DNA of 19,567 bases from contig JAWLCG010000046.1 in the NCBI GenBank assembly GCA_041687295.1, positions 1-19,567 on the forward strand, in the 5' to 3' direction. The DNA is from JAWLCG01 sp041687295. Lineage in GTDB: Bacteria > Planctomycetota > Phycisphaerae > SM23-33 > FEN-1343. A model generated the notes under the pieces. The model saw only the letters and a program-made list of their open reading frames with translations. It was not told where the DNA came from and made no database searches. Position numbers and translations under genes: made by a program. Below are positions 6,828-13,369 of this stretch, piece by piece. Within the stretch, counting starts at the first letter, position 1. Each line of letters begins with the position of its first letter.

Positions 6828-8621
6828 CTACCCGTACGGCTCGGGGACGTCGAAGGTCCAGGCCCGGCCATCCACGCGGATCTCGGCCTGGCCGGGGGCG
6901 TGGCGGATCTGCACGTCGGGCTCACCGAAGCTTAGCAGGAACGGGTGGAAGCTGTTCTCGCGGTCGTACCGGTGCCGCCAGCTTAGCGTGGTCACCGGCT
7001 GGCCGCCGTGCTCCCAGTGGGTGATCTCGTGGCAGTCGGCGTCGGCCAGCAGGATCACCCGCAGGTCGGCCGACTGGCCATGGATGACGAAGCCCTCGTC
7101 GGTCCGCTCGACGGGCAGGCGGGTCTGCAGGTGCCACTTTCCCCCCGTCCGCATGCCGCGCTGGCCCAGGATGGTGTCGACGACCAGCAGGTGCTCGTCG
7201 CCCATCAGCCACCACTGGCGGTCGTAGCGGCGGGTGACCAGGGGGAAGGCCTCGCGCAGGTCGCAGTGCAGGCCCAGCGCGCCGTCGCCCTGGGCCAGGA
7301 CGCGCAGCGGGGCCGTCGCGGCGTCGGCCTGGTCGCGGTGGCGGAGGGTGACGGCGTTGTGCTGCTCGGCGGCGCTGGCGCCGTAGCCGGGGTCGACCAG
7401 GAACCGCTCGCCATCGCGGCCCAGGACGAAGTGGCCCAGGTCGCGGTTGTTGTGGTTGCCGCCATTGAACCCGCCCCGCACCGCCAGCCAGACGCGAGGC
7501 CCGTGCCAGGTCAGCCAGTCCAGCGTTCGGCTGTGACGCAGGCCCTCGACGCGCGGCGGCGCGCTGGGCTGGAACGGCTCGCGGTACCAGAGGCTCTCGA
7601 CGTCGAAGAACAGCCCCGGCAGGTAGCGCCAGTCGCGGAGGATCTGCTCCTGCAGGCCCGCGATCTCGGGCCGATCGAACCGCCGGGCCCACCAGAACGC
7701 CTGCGTCAGGCCCCACTCGTGGGTGGACTCGTTGCAGTTGCTGAAGTTGATCGGCCGGCCGTCGCGGCCACGCATCCACGCGTGCCAGACCAACGTCTCG
7801 GCCAGCCCGCGGTGCTGCGAGAGGCCCAGGTCCTCGCCGGTAAGGCGGTAGAGCGGGATGGCGAAGTCGGACAGGTGCCCGATGGCCGTGTCGCAGTACA
7901 TGCAGCCCTCGGTGTAGCCGCCGTCGAGGTGGAGGCTCGGCAGCAGGTAGCCCAGGCCGCGGATGGCCTCGTCGAGCACCCGGCCAGCCAGCTCGGGCTC
8001 CTCGCGACGGATGGCCAGGGCGGCCAGGCCCGCGTTGCCGTGCAGGGCCGAGTTCCAGTTGAAGTTGCAGCGGTACCACCAGTCCCTCGCCTCGATGCCC
8101 TCGAGGTAGCCGCCCAGGCCCCGCTCGCGGATGGCCTCGATGCACCGCCCCACGAGCGCCTCGTCCAGGTAGGGCCGCAACGCGTCCAGGCCGAAGGCGG
8201 TGACGTAGAGCAGCTCGCCCGTGGCCAGATTCGCCCCGCGGATGCCGAAACCGCCCGGCCTCGGCCGCCAGTGGTCGCTACGGCAGGCCTGCTCCAGCAC
8301 GGTCTTGGCCCGGTCGAGGTGGACGCCGTCGCGCGTGAGGTACCACGCCGCCACCGACCGCACCAGCCAGTTCTTCAGGATGCGGTGCCGCCCCGGCCGC
8401 TTGCGGTCCGGGGCGTCGAGGTGGATGGGCAACTCGGTGGCCTCGTCGGGCGGGCCGAACTCCGCCATCCGCCGCAAGGCCTCGAGGTTGTTCTCGTGGA
8501 TCCGCCGAAAGAACGGGTCGGCCAGCCGTTCGGGCAGCGCCTCCCACTGCTCAGGGTCCAGCACGAGTCCGCGGGCCAAGTTCGCCTGCAGGTTCAATCC
8601 GCAAGGGCCGGTCGTCGTCAC
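6828..8621 (-). CDS. Heparinase II/III family protein
   Basis: A 597-residue protein. The N-terminal half (about 70-340) is helical and fits the alpha/alpha toroid of heparinase II-type polysaccharide lyases, with the typical run CNFNWNSALHGNAGLAALA (about 185-205). The C-terminal half fits the beta-sandwich heparinase II/III domain, with NHNNRDLGHFVLG around H390, then FLVDPGYG. Lyases of this fold cleave uronic-acid polysaccharides by beta-elimination using Tyr/His/Asn residues; candidates here are H390, N391 and the WNS.LHGN segment. No signal peptide is present at the chosen GTG start (GGAG eight nt upstream, about 8630-8633), so a cytoplasmic role on imported oligosaccharides is more likely than secretion. 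No sulfatase, transporter or glycoside hydrolase gene is adjacent, so the substrate is unknown. The gene stands alone, with repeats upstream. Confidence 0.85.
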   Translation of the reverse strand: MTTTGPCGLNLQANLARGLVLDPEQWEALPERLADPFFRRIHENNLEALRRMAEFGPPDEATELPIHLDAPDRKRPGRHRILKNWLVRSVAAWYLTRDGVHLDRAKTVLEQACRSDHWRPRPGGFGIRGANLATGELLYVTAFGLDALRPYLDEALVGRCIEAIRERGLGGYLEGIEARDWWYRCNFNWNSALHGNAGLAALAIRREEPELAGRVLDEAIRGLGYLLPSLHLDGGYTEGCMYCDTAIGHLSDFAIPLYRLTGEDLGLSQHRGLAETLVWHAWMRGRDGRPINFSNCNESTHEWGLTQAFWWARRFDRPEIAGLQEQILRDWRYLPGLFFDVESLWYREPFQPSAPPRVEGLRHSRTLDWLTWHGPRVWLAVRGGFNGGNHNNRDLGHFVLGRDGERFLVDPGYGASAAEQHNAVTLRHRDQADAATAPLRVLAQGDGALGLHCDLREAFPLVTRRYDRQWWLMGDEHLLVVDTILGQRGMRTGGKWHLQTRLPVERTDEGFVIHGQSADLRVILLADADCHEITHWEHGGQPVTTLSWRHRYDRENSFHPFLLSFGEPDVQIRHAPGQAEIRVDGRAWTFDVPEPYG

Positions 8622-8773
8622 GTCGGGTACTCCAGGGGGACAGCTTCAAGCGTTGAAACCGGTAGTACACTCTCGCCAGAACCCCCCGCTCGGTCAAGGG
8701 GAAACCGCTCAACCGCCATCGGCCGCGTTCCCACGCGCCTCGGCCCAATGCACCAAGCCGTGTGGACGCAATG

Positions 8774-8805
8774 TGGAGTGCGGCGGCAACGACGCCGCTT
8801 TGGCT
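8774..8805. repeat. Single arm of repeat family A
   Basis: A 32-nt sequence beginning TGGAGTGCGGCG and ending GCCGCTTTGGCT with the centre GCAACGAC. It has the same orientation as the left arms at 3611 and 9061, but no facing partner follows. Confidence 0.8.
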
Positions 8806-8857
8806 CGAATCGGATGCCGTGGCTACGCCGTATGTCGGCACGTCTTCGGCCCCGGAG

Positions 8858-8943
8858 AATTGGCTTCGTTTCGCGGGGCGTGGTTTCCGCCCAACCCACG
8901 GTTTCACCAAGGCTTGACCTCTGGCGAAATTGGCTTCGTTTCG
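8858..8943. repeat. Direct repeats of a 16-mer, family F
   Basis: AATTGGCTTCGTTTCG occurs exactly at 8858-8873 and at 8928-8943, a 70-nt spacing. Read on the - strand it yields short peptide fragments such as KRSQF and NEANF, which I recall from many spurious planctomycete gene predictions. Confidence 0.65.
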
Positions 8944-9060
8944 GCAGAGTCCGCCTCGTCCGCCCCTGCCTGCGTGCCCCGTCCCATGGGGACAATTCTT
9001 CGAATTCTCCGATTGCATACAATATACAATATACCATTGGCTTGGGGAGACGGGCCCATG

Positions 9061-9138
9061 TGGAGTGCGGCGACGGAGTCGCCGCTTTGGCTCGAGGTCG
9101 ACCCCAAGCCAAAGCGGCGTCGCTGCCGCCGCACTCCA
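9061..9138. repeat. Paired inverted repeat, family A
   Basis: Left arm 9061-9092 and right arm 9107-9138, 32 nt each, separated by 14 nt. The outer 12 nt on both sides of each arm are identical to the copy at 3611-3685, while the centres differ (ACGGAGT on the left). The left arm contains the nested palindrome GCGGCGAC-GGA-GTCGCCGC. Confidence 0.85.
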
Positions 9139-9239
9139 TACTGCGCAGGACAAGCCCCACGCGCAGGCGAATCGCCTGGCATGGGGGGGAACGCTCGAAA
9201 AGACGTGGCGGCGGACGGCGCAGCCACGGCACCCGGACG

Positions 9240-9328
9240 CTGGTCCTCCATCGGCGGCGGGCCGTGCCCGCCCTACGGGGTTGCGCGCTGGTCCTCCATC
9301 GGCGGCGGGCCGTGCCCGCCCTACGGGG
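9240..9328. repeat. Two tandem copies of a 41-nt family C repeat
   Basis: The 41-nt unit starting CTGGTCCTCCATCGGCGGCG and ending GCCCTACGGGG is present at 9240-9280 and 9288-9328, identical over its length, with a 48-nt period. Its palindromic core (GGCGGGC..TGCCCGCC) is the family C core seen inverted at 5754-5824. Confidence 0.85.
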
Positions 9329-9379
9329 CCATCACGACAACAACACGCCTCGGCCCAGGCACGATTCAATACGTTTTCT

Positions 9380-9407
9380 ATAATACACCCATTTATGATA
9401 GTGTCAA
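9380..9407 (-). promoter_or_regulatory. Strong sigma-70-like promoter on - strand
   Basis: On the - strand a perfect TTGACA (9407-9402) and TATTAT (9385-9380) are separated by 16 nt inside an AT-rich island. Transcription would start near 9373 and run left through the repeat cluster toward the heparinase-like gene, whose start is about 750 nt away. No open frame with a ribosome site lies immediately downstream, so the product could be a long leader or a non-coding RNA. Confidence 0.45.
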
Positions 9408-9460
9408 CGTCGATTTCACGGGAAAGTGTAAAAATCGCGCCAGGCGGTGAGGACGCAGTA

Positions 9461-9492
9461 TGGAGTGCGGCGGCAACGACGCCGCTTTGGCT
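9461..9492. repeat. Single arm of repeat family A
   Basis: A 32-nt arm identical to the one at 8774-8805, including the centre GCAACGAC, again with no facing partner. Confidence 0.8.
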
Positions 9493-9516
9493 CGGTCGGC
9501 GGCAAAGGGATCGCTG

Positions 9517-9597
9517 TCGGACGTCGTTTGGGGTACGTTGGGCCGCGGTAAGGACACACCGCCCCGATGCCCACGGAAGGCATTCCGGGGGCTTGGG
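9517..9597. repeat. Inverted copy of repeat family B
   Basis: The reverse complement of 9559-9597 matches 5111-5149 at 38 of 39 positions, and similarity continues through the variable tail to TCGGACGT at 9517-9524. The hairpin core is CCCACGGAAGGCATTCCGGGGG. Confidence 0.75.
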
Positions 9598-9655
9598 TTG
9601 GAGGGGCGGAGTGAGTCCGACGGCGCAATCGGGGGGCGGGGTCTGGGCGCGCGAC

Positions 9656-9685
9656 GCGGGCCCGGAGAGCGTGTCCCGGGCCCGC
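9656..9685 (-). terminator. Possible terminator hairpin after fliA
   Basis: A perfect 10-bp GC stem (GCGGGCCCGG at 9656-9665 with CCGGGCCCGC at 9676-9685) and a 10-nt loop lie about 50 nt beyond the fliA stop on its strand. There is no T-tract, so this is a candidate only. Confidence 0.4.
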
Positions 9686-9733
9686 GGCGGGTGTGTCAGG
9701 CGAAGGGCGAACGAATGGGGTGGCGGTGAACGT

Positions 9734-10525
9734 CTAGAGGACGTGCAGCTCCTTCTGGCGGTCGCTCAGCTGGCCCCGCAAGCGGGCGAGGATGGCTGAG
9801 TGCATCTGGCTGACGCGGCTCTCGGAGAGGTCGAGCGTCTCGCCGATCTCCTTCATGGTCATCTCCTCGTAGTAGTAGAGGATGATGATGAGGCGTTCGG
9901 CGCGGCTCAGGCCACGGGTGATCAGGTCCTTGATGTCCTTGCGTTGGACGGCGCGGAAGGGGTTCTCGCCGCGCTTGTCCTCCAGGACGTCGATCTCGCG
10001 GACGTCCTTGTTGGAGTCGGTCTCGTACCACTTGCGGTTGAGGCTGACCAGGCCGACGGCCTGGGCGTCGCGTTGGAGCTTGCGGAACTCGGCCATGGGC
10101 AGGTCCATGTCCTTGGCGAGCTCTTTCTCGTTGGGCTTTCGGCCCAGCTGGACCTCCAGGCGGCGGAGGCTCTCCTCGAGCTTGTGGGCCCGGGAGCGGA
10201 CGAGGCGCGGCACCCAGTCCATGCTGCGCAGCTCGTCGAGAATCGCCCCGCGGACGCGCGGCACGCAGTAGGTCTCGAACTTCACGCCGCGCTCGAGGTC
10301 GAAGGAGTTGATGGCGTCCATCATGCCGAACACGCCCGCGCTGATCAGGTCGTCGCAGTCGACCTCGTCAGGCAGCTTGGAGTAGAGGCGCTCGGCGGTG
10401 TACTTGACCAGCGGCAGGTACATCTCCATCAGATGGTTGCGCCGCTCCTCCGTGGGATCGTCCCTGTACTGCTCCCACAGCTGGGTGATCTCCTCGGCCG
10501 AGAGCGTCATTCCTCGCACTGCCAT
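9734..10525 (-). CDS. fliA: Flagellar sigma factor FliA/WhiG family (sigma-28)
   Basis: A 263-residue sigma-70-family factor of the FliA/SigD/WhiG group. Region 2 (about 30-115) contains LVKYTAERLYSKLPDEVDCD, the DLISAGVFGMMDAI core-binding segment and RGVKFETYCVPRVRGAILDE for -10 recognition. Region 3 (about 118-190) holds LGRKPNEKELAKDM. Region 4 (about 205-258) has LSRAERLIIILYYYEEMTMKEI followed by the helix-turn-helix LDLSESRVSQMHS. The family directs transcription of late flagellar and chemotaxis genes and is normally held by anti-sigma factor FlgM; no flgM-like gene is seen here. The ATG at 10525 has an excellent AAGGAGG site (10531-10537); the ATG five codons later lacks one. It is the last gene of the flagellar block, 60 nt after the small membrane protein, and a GC hairpin follows. 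Confidence 0.95.
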   Translation of the reverse strand: MAVRGMTLSAEEITQLWEQYRDDPTEERRNHLMEMYLPLVKYTAERLYSKLPDEVDCDDLISAGVFGMMDAINSFDLERGVKFETYCVPRVRGAILDELRSMDWVPRLVRSRAHKLEESLRRLEVQLGRKPNEKELAKDMDLPMAEFRKLQRDAQAVGLVSLNRKWYETDSNKDVREIDVLEDKRGENPFRAVQRKDIKDLITRGLSRAERLIIILYYYEEMTMKEIGETLDLSESRVSQMHSAILARLRGQLSDRQKELHVL

Positions 10526-10585
10526 CGTATCCTCCTTCGCGTTTCCGCCTCACCCGCTGAGGGGGCGGTTTATCCCGCAAGCCCG

Positions 10586-10981
10586 CTAGAGCTCCTCCAG
10601 CACCTGCCGGGCCGCCCGCTGGATGGGCGACTCGGCGCTGGGGGCCTGGAGAGATTGTCGGCCAGATTCCCTAGTCGCTTTATTTACTTCAGGCTCTACA
10701 AAGCCTACATCTTCGCCATCTTGCCCATCCAGACCCGGATCCGCGGGGGCGGCCAGGGCGGCGTCGGCGGCCACGATGCGCGCAAGATTCTCACGAAGAA
10801 GCACTTGGGCGATCAGGCCCGCGAGGTACCCCGCGCCCAGGCCCGCGAACAGGCCCACCAGGGCGCGCAGCAGAATGGTGGTGAAGGGGTTGTCGGCGGC
10901 GGCCCCGGCGACGAGCATGCCGGCGAATGCCAGCAGGCCCACCGAGGCGGCGGTCAGCCTGGCGATCATCCCTGCGTCCAT
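10586..10981 (-). CDS. Small two-helix membrane protein in flagellar block
   Basis: A 131-residue protein I do not recognise. Two hydrophobic segments (about 7-29 and 36-62, the second with GLFAGLGAGYLAGLIAQVLL) give a likely hairpin membrane topology. The soluble C-terminal part (about 63-131) is Ala-, Asp- and Glu-rich and ends in a predicted amphipathic helix, ESPIQRAARQVLEEL. There are no cysteines and no catalytic motif. The ATG at 10981 has AAGGA seven nt upstream; an ATG four codons in is an alternative. It lies between flhG (95 nt upstream) and fliA (60 nt downstream), so it is probably expressed with the flagellar genes. Guilt by association suggests a flagellar assembly, anchoring or sigma-control role, for example tethering FlhF/FlhG or FliA to the membrane, but this is inference only. 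Confidence 0.8.
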   Translation of the reverse strand: MDAGMIARLTAASVGLLAFAGMLVAGAAADNPFTTILLRALVGLFAGLGAGYLAGLIAQVLLRENLARIVAADAALAAPADPGLDGQDGEDVGFVEPEVNKATRESGRQSLQAPSAESPIQRAARQVLEEL

Positions 10982-11076
10982 TTCTGCATCCTTGCAGGGC
11001 CGCGACCGTCCCTGGTCACAGCCGGCCCGGGTTTCCTGTCCCCCGGGCGGGCCAGGTCCCGGGGGTGTACGTCACG

Positions 11077-11925
11077 TTAGCCGAACCAGTTGACGACCCG
11101 GCGGAAGAAGCCTTCCTCGCGGACGAGCAGGCCCTCGCCCTGGCCGAGCTTGTTGGCCAGGGCGGCCAGGCAGCGGCTGGCCTGGCAGCGCGGGTAGGCC
11201 AGCACGAACGGCTCGCGGCGGCGGACGGCGAGGGCCACCTTCGGGTCGGTGAGGATGTAGCCGGCGTCGTAGACGGCCACGCCCAGGAACTGCCGGGCCA
11301 CGCCGGCGACGCGGTTGTAGGTCGCCCGGGCCTCGTTGCGGTCGGTGGCGAGGTTGACCAGCAGGCTCACCTGCCCGCGGAACCCCTCGCGGCTGAGGAC
11401 CTTGATCAGGGCGTAGGCGTCGGTGATGCTGGTCGGCTCGGGCGTGGCGACGACCAGGACGGTGTCGGCCCCGCCGGCGAAGCTCAGGACGTTGCGCCCG
11501 ATGCCGGCGCCGGTGTCGACGAGGATGACGTCGTTCTCGGCCTCCAGGTGCGCGAGGTCCTCCAGCAGCTGGGTGCGCTGGAACTCGTTGAGCTCGGCCA
11601 TGCGGGCCAGGCCCGACGCCCCGGGCACGAACTGCACGCCGCAGGTCAGCGGGATGACGATGTCGGCCAGGCGGCGCTGGCCGGCGACGACGTGGGCGAG
11701 GTTGGCCCGCGCCCGCACGTCGAGCAGGACGTCGAGGTTGGCCAGGCCGAGGTCCGCGTCGAGCAGGGCCACGCGGTTGCCCGCCGCCGACAGCAGGATC
11801 GAGAGGTTCAGCGCGACGTTGGACTTTCCCACGCCGCCCTTGCCGCTGCTGACGGCGATGATGTGCGTCTGGCGGGCCTGGCGCATCAGGTCGCGCAGGC
11901 GGCTGGCCTGGTCGTCGTGGCTCAT
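11077..11925 (-). CDS. flhG: Flagellum site-determining ATPase FlhG (MinD-like)
   Basis: A 282-residue MinD/ParA-type ATPase. The N-terminus carries DQASRLR (residues 5-11), the DQAxxLR motif by which FlhG is known to stimulate the GTPase FlhF. The deviant Walker A GKGGVGKS lies at 28-35. DADLGLANLDVLL (about 56-68) is the switch I region and VDTGAGIG is Walker B/switch II. A C-terminal amphipathic helix (EEGFFRRVVNWFG) resembles the membrane-targeting sequence of MinD-like proteins. FlhG limits flagellar number, binding the membrane as an ATP dimer and restraining FlhF. The start is fixed by a 4-nt ATGA overlap with the flhF stop (11922-11925), implying translational coupling. An upstream in-frame extension exists but runs antiparallel through flhF logic and is rejected. 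Confidence 0.94.
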   Translation of the reverse strand: MSHDDQASRLRDLMRQARQTHIIAVSSGKGGVGKSNVALNLSILLSAAGNRVALLDADLGLANLDVLLDVRARANLAHVVAGQRRLADIVIPLTCGVQFVPGASGLARMAELNEFQRTQLLEDLAHLEAENDVILVDTGAGIGRNVLSFAGGADTVLVVATPEPTSITDAYALIKVLSREGFRGQVSLLVNLATDRNEARATYNRVAGVARQFLGVAVYDAGYILTDPKVALAVRRREPFVLAYPRCQASRCLAALANKLGQGEGLLVREEGFFRRVVNWFG

Positions 11926-13127
11926 ACCGTCCCCCCTGCGATCAGCTCGGCGAGCCGGCGGCCCTGGCCGACCTCGATGTCGTCGGGCACGTCCTGGCCG
12001 GTGGTGATGAAGCTTAGCCCCGCGTTGAGTTTGCGTACGACGTTGAGGACCATGCCGAACGAGACGGCCTCGTCGAGCTTGGTCAGGATCAGCCGATCGA
12101 CGCCCAGCGGCGCGAAGTGCTCGACGGCCGACTGGATGTTGCGCTGGCTGGCGGTGGTGCTGAGGACCAGGTGCACCTCGTCGGGCCGGGCGGCCTGGAG
12201 GAACGCCTGGAGCTGGCCGAGCCGCTCGGTGTCGTTCTGGCTGCGCCCGGCGGTGTCGATCAGGACGACGTCGCAGTCGCGCATTCGCTCCAGCACGGCC
12301 GAGAGCTCGGCGGGGTCCTGGGCGACCTCCAGCGGCACGTCGATGATCTGGGCGTAGGTCCGCAGCTGCTCGACGGCGGCGATGCGGTAGGTGTCCAGCG
12401 TGATCAGCCCGACCCGCCGCCGCTCGCGGAGCTTGAGGTTGGCGGCGAGCTTGGCGATGGTGGTGGTCTTGCCCACGCCGGTCGGCCCGATCAGGGCGAT
12501 CACGCGGGGCCGATCGGTCGTCGTCGGCTCGGCCGTCAGGCCCGTGGGAATCATCGACGCGACGAACTCCATGAGCGTGGCGCGGATGAGGGCCTTGTCG
12601 CGAAGCTGCTCGCCGGTGAGCTGGCGGCGGATGTGCTCGATGATCTCCTGGGCGACGTCCTCGGCGACCTCCTGCTGGAGCAGGGCGAGGTAGGTTTCGA
12701 AGAGCTCTTCGGGCACGGCGGGCTGACTGGCGGGGTGGTTCTGGCGGACGAGGCGCTCGACCATGGTGGTCAGGGCCTGGACCTGCTCGGTCAGCGCGTC
12801 GGTCTGGGGCGTGCGGCGGAGGTTGCCGGCCGGCTCGGCCAGGGCGGTCGCGGTGGCGGCGGTCGGCAGATGGGCCGGGCCGTCGATCACGGTGACGCCG
12901 GCCTCGGCGGCGCGTCGGCCGGCGGCGGGGCTGCGGCGGCTCGGGCGGGCGGGCACGTTGACGTTCCGCGAGGCGGTGATTTCCCACACCTGTCGGCCAC
13001 CCATGCCGAAAAAGCCGCCCTTGCGGAAGCTGCGGGTATGGAGGATCACCGCATCGCGGCCCAGGTCGCGCTTGACCGCCGCCAGGGCCTCCGCCATCGA
13101 AAAGGCTTGATAGGTCTTAACCGTCAT
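11922..13127 (-). CDS. flhF: Flagellar biosynthesis GTPase FlhF (SRP-type)
   Basis: A 401-residue protein of the SRP GTPase group. The N-terminal B domain (about 1-56) starts MTVKTYQAFSMAEALAAVKR and contains VILHTRSFRKGGFFG. A low-complexity Ala/Pro linker (57-108) follows, then the helical N domain (about 110-200) and the G domain: G1 GPTGVGKTTT (214-223), DTYRIAAVEQL (245-255), DTAGRSQND (291-299) and TKLDE (349-353). All nucleotide-binding motifs are intact. FlhF recruits the first flagellar components to the membrane and sets pole or site location, forming a GTP-dependent homodimer inhibited by FlhG. It overlaps flhG by 4 nt, so the pair should be made together. It lies 242 nt after flhA; the gap holds nothing I can identify. 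The ribosome site is weak (an AGGGAGG lies rather far upstream). Confidence 0.95.
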   Translation of the reverse strand: MTVKTYQAFSMAEALAAVKRDLGRDAVILHTRSFRKGGFFGMGGRQVWEITASRNVNVPARPSRRSPAAGRRAAEAGVTVIDGPAHLPTAATATALAEPAGNLRRTPQTDALTEQVQALTTMVERLVRQNHPASQPAVPEELFETYLALLQQEVAEDVAQEIIEHIRRQLTGEQLRDKALIRATLMEFVASMIPTGLTAEPTTTDRPRVIALIGPTGVGKTTTIAKLAANLKLRERRRVGLITLDTYRIAAVEQLRTYAQIIDVPLEVAQDPAELSAVLERMRDCDVVLIDTAGRSQNDTERLGQLQAFLQAARPDEVHLVLSTTASQRNIQSAVEHFAPLGVDRLILTKLDEAVSFGMVLNVVRKLNAGLSFITTGQDVPDDIEVGQGRRLAELIAGGTV

Positions 13128-13369
13128 GCCTCGCGCCGCCTCCCTGCGCCACGCCGCTCCGGAGCCCCCGAATGGCCCCAGCCGTCGTCATCCGCTCGCG
13201 TGACTGCCGCCCCGCACCGGCCCGCATTCCCTTGTCGGGCTCGGCGTCCGTCGGGATATGAACCGGGCTGCTCGCCCGGCTGATCTGCTTGTACACCGGA
13301 CGGCGACTTCCCGCAAGTCCTCAAGGTCCGGTAACCCGATTTTTCGCGTTCTTTCGTGTCGGTCGGCCC

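Larger units (their letters stand above)
8622..9733. other. 1.1-kb gene-free, repeat-dense intergenic region
   Basis: No coding sequence is supported on either strand; open frames are patchworks of repeat translations. Contents in order: a single family A arm (8774-8805); two copies of a 16-nt repeat (8858, 8928); an AT-rich island with TATACAATATACC-like sequence (about 9013-9035); a paired family A element (9061-9138); a tandem family C repeat (9240-9328); a promoter-like AT-rich island (9360-9410); a single family A arm (9461-9492); an inverted family B copy (9517-9597); and a perfect hairpin after fliA (9656-9685). Confidence 0.7.

Noticed and set aside
9061..9328. Possible CRISPR array, because of repeats with spacers
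   Set aside because: The repeats are inverted pairs or two tandem units, not several direct repeats with unique equal-length spacers, and there are no cas genes.
8551..9369. Several 100-290-residue frames in the repeat cluster on both strands
   Set aside because: They are concatenated translations of repeat families (for example RRTPHC, KRSQF and PLWLG fragments), with no ribosome sites or domain signals.
7008..9383. A 791-residue + strand frame
   Set aside because: It is antisense to the heparinase-like gene and then runs through the repeat cluster; no domain or ribosome site.
11024..11056. GC-rich imperfect stem between flhG and the small membrane-protein gene as an attenuator or terminator
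   Set aside because: The stem is imperfect and has no T-tract; in DNA this GC-rich such pairings are common by chance.
11926..12987. 354-residue N-terminal extension of FlhG
   Set aside because: It lies within flhF in another frame and has shadow composition. The ATG in the 4-nt overlap with the flhF stop begins at the conserved FlhG N-terminus.
12117..13283. A 388-residue + strand frame
   Set aside because: Antisense to flhF; no motif.
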